DNA of 26,156 bases, taken from a virus. The DNA is taken from positions 1 to 26,156 of IMG/VR virus record IMGVR_UViG_3300036715_001619; one strand, given 5' to 3'. The position numbers and the translations under genes were made by a program. The notes under the pieces are model-generated. The model did no database searches. It was not told the DNA's origin and worked only from the letters and a program-made list of their open reading frames with translations. Below are positions 21,358 through 26,156 of this stretch, in pieces. Within the stretch, counting starts at the first letter, position 1; every line of letters starts with the position of its first letter.

Positions 21358-21900
21358 ATGCCGTTAGTTGATATCGAAGAAGTGGCTCTACCAGTTTTTA
21401 AGATGTCCTCGAGGTGGTTTAGAAAGTTATCTAATGAGTTAAATGGACCACAGGTAGTAAAAAACAAGGTTGATTTTGTGCAGGCTTGCAAGTTTGTGAT
21501 TGATTATTATAAAAAGCGAGCTGATGGGCAGGGAAGTCTTAGTCTTACCGAAGAAAGAACGAGGCTAACTAATTATGAGGCAGAAATAAGAAAAATGGAG
21601 CTCAGAAGTTTACAGGGAAGTTTAATCGAGGCAAAATTAGTAAGACAAGCCTTGACCGATGTGTTTTATATGGTAAAATCTAAAATTGACGCTATACCTG
21701 TTAGAATAGCCTCAGAGGTAGCATATCTCTTAAAAGACCCTAAAGATATAAATATTGTAAAATTAAAAGCCCAGAGTATAACAAAAGATATAGAAAAGGA
21801 GCTCTCTGATGTCAAAACCTACCGCGATATCATTAGCTATCAGAAAGGCAACAAGAGTATTTCTACCGAAGCCGAATTTGACGACGAGCCAATGGGCTGA
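21358..21900 (+). CDS. terminase small subunit
   Basis: A 180-residue protein. Family pattern: LTEERTRLTNYEAEIRKMELRSLQGSLIEAKLVRQAL, a helical region found in lambda Nu1-type subunits, followed by IPVRIASEVAYLL, then an acidic tail (AEFDDEP). The N-terminal part (about 1-50) should hold the DNA-binding domain. It recognises the packaging site and hands DNA to the large subunit. Its last 92 bases overlap the large subunit gene in another frame. It has an AAGGGGGAT ribosome site. Confidence 0.8.
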   Translation: MPLVDIEEVALPVFKMSSRWFRKLSNELNGPQVVKNKVDFVQACKFVIDYYKKRADGQGSLSLTEERTRLTNYEAEIRKMELRSLQGSLIEAKLVRQALTDVFYMVKSKIDAIPVRIASEVAYLLKDPKDINIVKLKAQSITKDIEKELSDVKTYRDIISYQKGNKSISTEAEFDDEPMG

Positions 21901-23680
21901 TAGATTTAGAGTATTAAGCCCTGAGATATCGGCAGAGGCGGGGCGTTGGAATACATCGCGGGCAGAATACCAAAGGGGCATAATGGACTCGATAAGCGAC
22001 CCCGAAATAGAGCAAGTTGTAATTATGAGTAGTGCACAAGTTGGCAAGACCTCTATCCTTGAAAATATTCTCGGGTATTTTATGCAGTATGAGCCAAGTC
22101 CAACCCTGTTTATATTACCAACCTTAGATATGGCAAAGGCATTTTCGCAAGAGAGATTGACGGGAATGATTAGAGATACAAAAGCATTAAAAAAAATACT
22201 CCACCCAGTAAAGAGCCGTAACCCTGACGAAAAAACTTTATTTAAGAAATTCGAGGGCGGGTATTTGGCAATAGCGGGGGCTAACTCCCCAGCGAGTTTG
22301 TCCGCAAGGCCTGTAAGGGTGTTACTTGCAGATGAGGTTGATAGATACCCTATAAGCGCGGGGGCGGAAGGCGACCCATTGAGTTTGGCTATTAAAAGAA
22401 CAACAACCTTTTGGAATCGCAAAATAGTGGTATGCTCTACCCCTACCTTAAAAGGGTTATCGAGAATTGAGCTTGCATATAAGAACTCGGACCAAAGAAA
22501 GTATTTTGTAAAATGCCCTGTTTGCGGGGCGAAGCAAACTTTATCTTTTGACTATTTTAAATGGGACGATAACGATTATTCTACGGCTTATTATCAATGC
22601 CCACATTGCGGAGCGAGGCTGACCGATAATGATAAGCTTGAAATGGTAAAAGGGGGCGAGTGGATAGCCGAAGGGAAACAGGGCAAAGTGGCGGGGTTTT
22701 ATATGAATGAGCTTTATTCCCCGTGGGTTAGTTTTAAAGAGTTGGCCTCTAAAATGGACGAAGCAAAGCAAAATGTTGAAACTTGGAAGGTTTTTGTTAA
22801 TACCTCAATGGGCTTACCTTACGAGGAAGAAGATGTAAGCGGGTTGACAAATGAGTATTTTAAAAAGCGAATAGAGTTTTACACAGAAGTGCCTAAACAG
22901 GTTTTATTGTTGACCGCAAGCGTTGATGTCCAAGAGGATAGGCTCGAGGTTTTGGTTGTTGGTTGGGGCAAAGGCGAAGAAGCGTGGCATATAGAGCACA
23001 AAATAATTTACGGCTATTCTTATACCAATGTGCCGTGGGAAGGTATAGACAACTATTTAGTTAAAACATTTAAAAGGGAAGACGGTGCCCTGTTAAAAAT
23101 AACCACTTGTCTTATTGACTCTGGTTATATGACTAAGAAAGTCTATGAGTATGTAAAGCCAAGACAACCGCGAAGGGTTTACGCAATAAAAGGCGTTGGT
23201 GTTTTTGGAGCCCCGATTGTAAACAGAGCAAGACTTGTCGGCCGTGAAGGTGTAAAGATGTTTCCTATTGGAACATTTTCGGCTAAAGATGTATTATTCG
23301 GAAGGCTTAAAATAGAGACACCTGGCAACGGATTTATACACTTTAATAAGTCTTGCGACGATGAATATTTCGAGCAACTCTTAGCAGAAAGGCCTATTAT
23401 AAAACAAATAAAAGGTTTCTCTGTTAAAGAGTATGTAAAAATAAGAGATAGGAACGAAATTTTAGACCTTTGGTGCTATAATTTAGCAGCCATAACGGTT
23501 TTGCAACCCAATTTTGATAAAATTGAGCAGAATTTGTTAAAAGAAGCTGAAGAATCTAACAACCTCGAGAAATTAAAAGCAAAATTTGACGAAATACCCA
23601 ACCCTTTGCAAGGCGATTCAAATAATAAAAAGCCATTAAAACAAAAAGCGCGAAAAAGCTCTTGGCTTAATGGTTGGTAG
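21809..23680 (+). CDS. terminase large subunit, GpA family
   Basis: A 623-residue protein, full length. Motor: Walker A SAQVGKTS (75-82), Walker B VLLADE (171-176). Zinc finger CPVC (C236, C239) and CPHC (C264, C267), a trait of the GpA branch. The nuclease domain starts near LTASVDVQEDRLEV (368-381) with Asp373. It cuts and pumps DNA into the prohead. ATG 21809 with GGAG upstream means a long overlap (92 bases) with the small subunit. The family implies a lambda-like cohesive-end strategy, so a cos site should exist nearby. Confidence 0.95.
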   Translation: MSKPTAISLAIRKATRVFLPKPNLTTSQWADRFRVLSPEISAEAGRWNTSRAEYQRGIMDSISDPEIEQVVIMSSAQVGKTSILENILGYFMQYEPSPTLFILPTLDMAKAFSQERLTGMIRDTKALKKILHPVKSRNPDEKTLFKKFEGGYLAIAGANSPASLSARPVRVLLADEVDRYPISAGAEGDPLSLAIKRTTTFWNRKIVVCSTPTLKGLSRIELAYKNSDQRKYFVKCPVCGAKQTLSFDYFKWDDNDYSTAYYQCPHCGARLTDNDKLEMVKGGEWIAEGKQGKVAGFYMNELYSPWVSFKELASKMDEAKQNVETWKVFVNTSMGLPYEEEDVSGLTNEYFKKRIEFYTEVPKQVLLLTASVDVQEDRLEVLVVGWGKGEEAWHIEHKIIYGYSYTNVPWEGIDNYLVKTFKREDGALLKITTCLIDSGYMTKKVYEYVKPRQPRRVYAIKGVGVFGAPIVNRARLVGREGVKMFPIGTFSAKDVLFGRLKIETPGNGFIHFNKSCDDEYFEQLLAERPIIKQIKGFSVKEYVKIRDRNEILDLWCYNLAAITVLQPNFDKIEQNLLKEAEESNNLEKLKAKFDEIPNPLQGDSNNKKPLKQKARKSSWLNGW

Positions 23681-23709
23681 TGGATTTTTACTTTTTATTT
23701 TGATATAAT
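23681..23709 (+). promoter_or_regulatory. possible promoter of the head genes
   Basis: A perfect extended -10, TGATATAAT (23701-23709). The -35 region is poor (TGGATT at 17 bases). AGAGGGGGT precedes the ATG at 23735. Confidence 0.35.
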
Positions 23710-23734
23710 AACCCAAACCAAAGAGGGGGTAAAT

Positions 23735-24304
23735 ATGCTACCCTTGCAAGCCTATGCAGGCGACACAATCACTTTTGACATAACACAAATAGATACCAAT
23801 GGGCAATATAGTCCTTTAAATGGTTGGACGGCAATCGTAATTTTTTATAATTCTAAAGATACCTACCATTTTAGTGCCTCGATTATCGAAGATGTATACT
23901 ATTTTACGGCCTTAACAAATAGCTCTTGGGTGGCGGGTAAATACCAAGTTGTTTTGAGGTTTGCTAAAGGCACAGAAGTTAACACAGTATTTTTGGGCGA
24001 AATAAATATCTTACCAGACCCCTATGCCAACCCTGTCGATGACCGAAGCCACGTTAAAAAAGTTTTGGACGCGATAGAGGCAGTAATTGAAGGGCGAGCG
24101 TCGAGAAGCGAGAAAGAATATTCACTAGGCGATAAAAAGTTGGTTAGTATGACTCACGAAGAATTATTTAAGCAGTGGAATAGATACAAATTTCTTTATA
24201 AGCAAGAGTTGCAAGCGAAAGGGTTGGAGCCAGTAAGTAACCAAATTAAGGTAAGATTTGTCTCTGATGTTAATAATTGGTTTAATTTTAGAGGGTTTAA
24301 TTGA
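23735..24304 (+). CDS. gpW-like head-tail connector with N-terminal beta domain
   Basis: A 189-residue protein in two parts. Residues 1-95 are beta-rich and Ig-like by eye (AGDTITFDITQ, WTAIVIFY, GKYQVVLRF). Residues 100-165 follow the gpW pattern: DDRSHVKKVLDAIEAVIEGRAS, then EYSLGDKKLVSMTHEELFKQWNRY. Lambda gpW is only 68 residues and joins the filled head to the tail. It lies between terminase and portal as W does in lambda. The N-terminal domain may be a capsid decoration or connector ring part. Confidence 0.65.
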   Translation: MLPLQAYAGDTITFDITQIDTNGQYSPLNGWTAIVIFYNSKDTYHFSASIIEDVYYFTALTNSSWVAGKYQVVLRFAKGTEVNTVFLGEINILPDPYANPVDDRSHVKKVLDAIEAVIEGRASRSEKEYSLGDKKLVSMTHEELFKQWNRYKFLYKQELQAKGLEPVSNQIKVRFVSDVNNWFNFRGFN

Positions 24305-25827
24305 GCATATTAGATATCTTTAAAAAAAGTAGAGCGTTTGAAGAAACCCAAAAGATTGCAAAATCTAAAAGATATTATCAAGGGGCAATAGCTAATAGGC
24401 TTACCTCTGATTGGTTTACAACAAATCTATCCGCTGATAATATTTTAAGGTGGGCGTTATATAGATTAAGAGCGAGAACAAGAGACCTCGAGAGAAATAA
24501 TGACTATGCAAGAAAGTTTCTCAGAGAGGTTGAGCAAAATATAATAGGCCACAATGGAGTTAAACTCCAGTGCCAAGCTAAAACTAAATATAAGAATTTG
24601 CCTGACTCAGATAAAAATACCGAAGTCGAGCAAGCTTGGATACAATGGGGCAAGGTAGCGGGCGTTGACGGCTCTAATTTTAGAGATATTTGCAAGTTGG
24701 CAATGCGAAGGGTTGCCGTTGATGGCGAGGTTTTGATAAGAATAGTTAAGGGATACGATAACCCATTTAATTTTGGGCTACAGATTTTAGAGAGCGATTT
24801 GTTGGACGAAAAGCTCTACGAAGATTTGCCTAATGGGAATTCCATAGTAATGGGCGTTGAAAAAGATGGCTATGGAAAGCCTGTTGCCTATTGGCTGTTT
24901 AATAGATACCCGTATGATTTAAACACGCAAGGTGTTAAACATATAAGAATACCCGCAGAAGAAATGATACACCTTTTTATGCGAGAAAGACCTACCCAGA
25001 CCAGAGGGATACCGTGGTTTGTTTCGGCAATAATTAAGCTCCGAATGCTTGGAGCATACGAAGAGGCGGAGCTTGTAGGTGCAAGAATTGGCTCGGCAAA
25101 AATGGGCTTTTTTACCCAGAGTTTAGAGGGCGCGGAATATACAGGCGATAAAGAAGAAAATGGCGAAATAATATCAGAGGTTGAACCAGGAATATTAGAG
25201 AAATTACCACCAGGCGTTGATTTTAAGCCTTTTAACCCAAGTAGCCCGAATACCCAATTTGAGAATTTCAACAAAGCTTTATTGAGGGGTATTTCGTCGG
25301 GAATAGGCGGAGCATATAATACCATAGCTAATGACTATGAAAGTGTAAACTATTCTTCTTTAAGAGCCTCTGAGTTGGAAGTAAGGGAATTTTGGAAGGA
25401 CATACAAGAGTGGTTTATAAGTAATTTTTTAGATAGAGTTTATAATGAATGGTTGCCTTTTGCTATTTTATCTAACCAAGTAAGCATACCATATACAGAT
25501 ATTAAAAGGTTTACCAGTATAAAATGGCAGGCGAGGCGTTGGGGTTGGGTTGACCCTTTGAAAGACGCGCAAGGCAAGGTTTTAGAAATGGACAACGGGC
25601 TAACAACCAGAACCCAAATTTTGGCCGAGCAAGGAATAGATTTCGAAGATTTATTAATTCAAATGGCAGAAGAAAAGGCACTCGCCGAAAAATACGGCAT
25701 AGATTTGAGCCTTTTAACAAGTAAAAAAATAACACCACCGCCTATGAATCAAGAGGCGCAAGGGGGTATAAATGGCGAAGCAGGAACAGACCAAAGCCAA
25801 GAGCCAAACAATCAAAACGGAAATTGA
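24301..25827 (+). CDS. portal protein, lambda (gpB) family
   Basis: A 508-residue protein of the lambda portal family: RALYRLRARTRDLERNNDYARKFL near 50-72, GHNGVKLQCQAK, ESDLLDE, HLFMRERPTQTRGIPWF, and a C-terminal Gln/Asn/Glu-rich tail. Twelve copies form the ring through which DNA enters. The start is TTG 24301, overlapping the previous stop (TTGA), with AGAGGG upstream; no ATG gives a better N-terminus, and MSILDIFKK is a normal portal beginning. Its end overlaps the protease start by 56 bases. Confidence 0.9.
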   Translation: MSILDIFKKSRAFEETQKIAKSKRYYQGAIANRLTSDWFTTNLSADNILRWALYRLRARTRDLERNNDYARKFLREVEQNIIGHNGVKLQCQAKTKYKNLPDSDKNTEVEQAWIQWGKVAGVDGSNFRDICKLAMRRVAVDGEVLIRIVKGYDNPFNFGLQILESDLLDEKLYEDLPNGNSIVMGVEKDGYGKPVAYWLFNRYPYDLNTQGVKHIRIPAEEMIHLFMRERPTQTRGIPWFVSAIIKLRMLGAYEEAELVGARIGSAKMGFFTQSLEGAEYTGDKEENGEIISEVEPGILEKLPPGVDFKPFNPSSPNTQFENFNKALLRGISSGIGGAYNTIANDYESVNYSSLRASELEVREFWKDIQEWFISNFLDRVYNEWLPFAILSNQVSIPYTDIKRFTSIKWQARRWGWVDPLKDAQGKVLEMDNGLTTRTQILAEQGIDFEDLLIQMAEEKALAEKYGIDLSLLTSKKITPPPMNQEAQGGINGEAGTDQSQEPNNQNGN

Positions 25828-26156
25828 AAAAAGAAATTTCCAAATAAGGGCAGAGGATATAAACCAAGAGCAAAGAACAATTACCTTTCCTTTTAGCTCC
25901 GAAGAGCCTGTTGAAAGATGGTTCGGAATGGAGACTTTAGACCACAGTCCAGATTCAGTTGATTTGTCTCGAATGGACGGGGCACCACTATTACTTGACC
26001 ACGACCCAACAAAGCAAATTGGAGTTCTTGAAAAAACTTGGGTTGATGGCTCTGTAAAAAGAGGCTATACGACGGCACGATTTTCTAAAAATCCATTGGC
26101 ACAGGAGGTCTTGCAAGATGTAATTGATGGAATACGAAAAAATGTTAGCGTTGGCT
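25772..26156 (+). CDS. prohead serine protease (HK97/S78 type), 3' end cut by window
   Basis: The frame starts at ATG 25772 (AAGGGGGT upstream) inside the portal gene and is open to the window end, 128 residues seen. Family signature: MDGAPLLLDHDPTKQIGVLE (68-87) with the catalytic His in LLDHD (H77), RFSKNPLAQEVLQDVIDG, and NVSVG at the end with the catalytic Ser (S126). It cleaves scaffold and capsid N-termini during head maturation. The gene may continue into the major capsid protein as a fusion, common in this family, but this cannot be seen here. Confidence 0.85.
   Translation, partial: MAKQEQTKAKSQTIKTEIEKRNFQIRAEDINQEQRTITFPFSSEEPVERWFGMETLDHSPDSVDLSRMDGAPLLLDHDPTKQIGVLEKTWVDGSVKRGYTTARFSKNPLAQEVLQDVIDGIRKNVSVG

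Noticed and set aside
21763-22422. 219-residue frame on the minus strand
   Set aside because: Lies wholly opposite the terminase genes, has no recognisable domain, and is a by-product of their codon pattern. The same holds for the minus-strand frames at 12953-13312 and 24888-25325.
1-26156. CRISPR arrays, insertion sequences, rRNA
   Set aside because: No regularly spaced identical repeats with unique spacers, no transposase and no rRNA-like segment were seen on either strand.

Overview
This window is a continuous 26 kb stretch of a tailed double-stranded DNA phage genome. Every convincing gene lies on the + strand, the DNA is AT-rich, and the genes are packed with many ATGA/TAATG overlaps. 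A diderm (Gram-negative) host is likely: there are two signal-peptide lytic transglycosylases and two coiled-coil membrane proteins in the position of spanins. The host phylum cannot be fixed from sequence alone. Late genes bracket early genes: the window opens inside a tail-tip gene and closes inside a prohead protease gene. This fits a circularly permuted or circularised genome whose missing part is mainly capsid and tail-tube genes. No integrase, CI-like repressor, tRNA or CRISPR array was seen.

Layout. (1) 1-6077: tail hub/tip protein, tail fibre, a lysis cassette (putative holin, lytic transglycosylase, two spanin-like proteins) and a gpZ-like minor tail protein. (2) 6074-9019: an intergenic-rich early region with two possible short transcripts and five copies of a repeated leader. 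A full leader has tandem promoters, a hairpin at the 5' end of the transcript and a strong GGAGG site. The leaders drive small unknown proteins and an ArdC-like antirestriction protein, separated in part by strong terminators. (3) 9020-16205: one long unbroken early operon: small proteins, an Imm-like membrane protein, SSB, ERF recombinase, dCTP deaminase, a Cas4/RecB-like Fe-S nuclease, a GH108-like protein lacking its catalytic Glu, and a primase-polymerase/helicase. (4) 16206-16604: a putative replication origin, with TTGTTAC iterons in two facing arrays around an AT-only core. (5) 16548-19651: an operon with a small HTH protein, an HTH protein, an HNH nuclease, an unknown protein, a DNA methyltransferase and a second secreted lytic transglycosylase. 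(6) 19652-26156: a GC-rich element (cos-site candidate), a ParB-like protein, a GT-A glycosyltransferase resembling TET-associated DNA glycosyltransferases, small and large (GpA-type) terminase, a gpW-like connector, lambda-type portal and prohead protease.

The most unusual parts are the five-copy leader system, a possible small RNA carrying a sequence complementary to the leaders' Shine-Dalgarno sites, the facing-iteron origin, the GC-rich element before the packaging genes, and the glycosyltransferase next to the terminase. Functions rest on motif recognition by eye. No database search was run.
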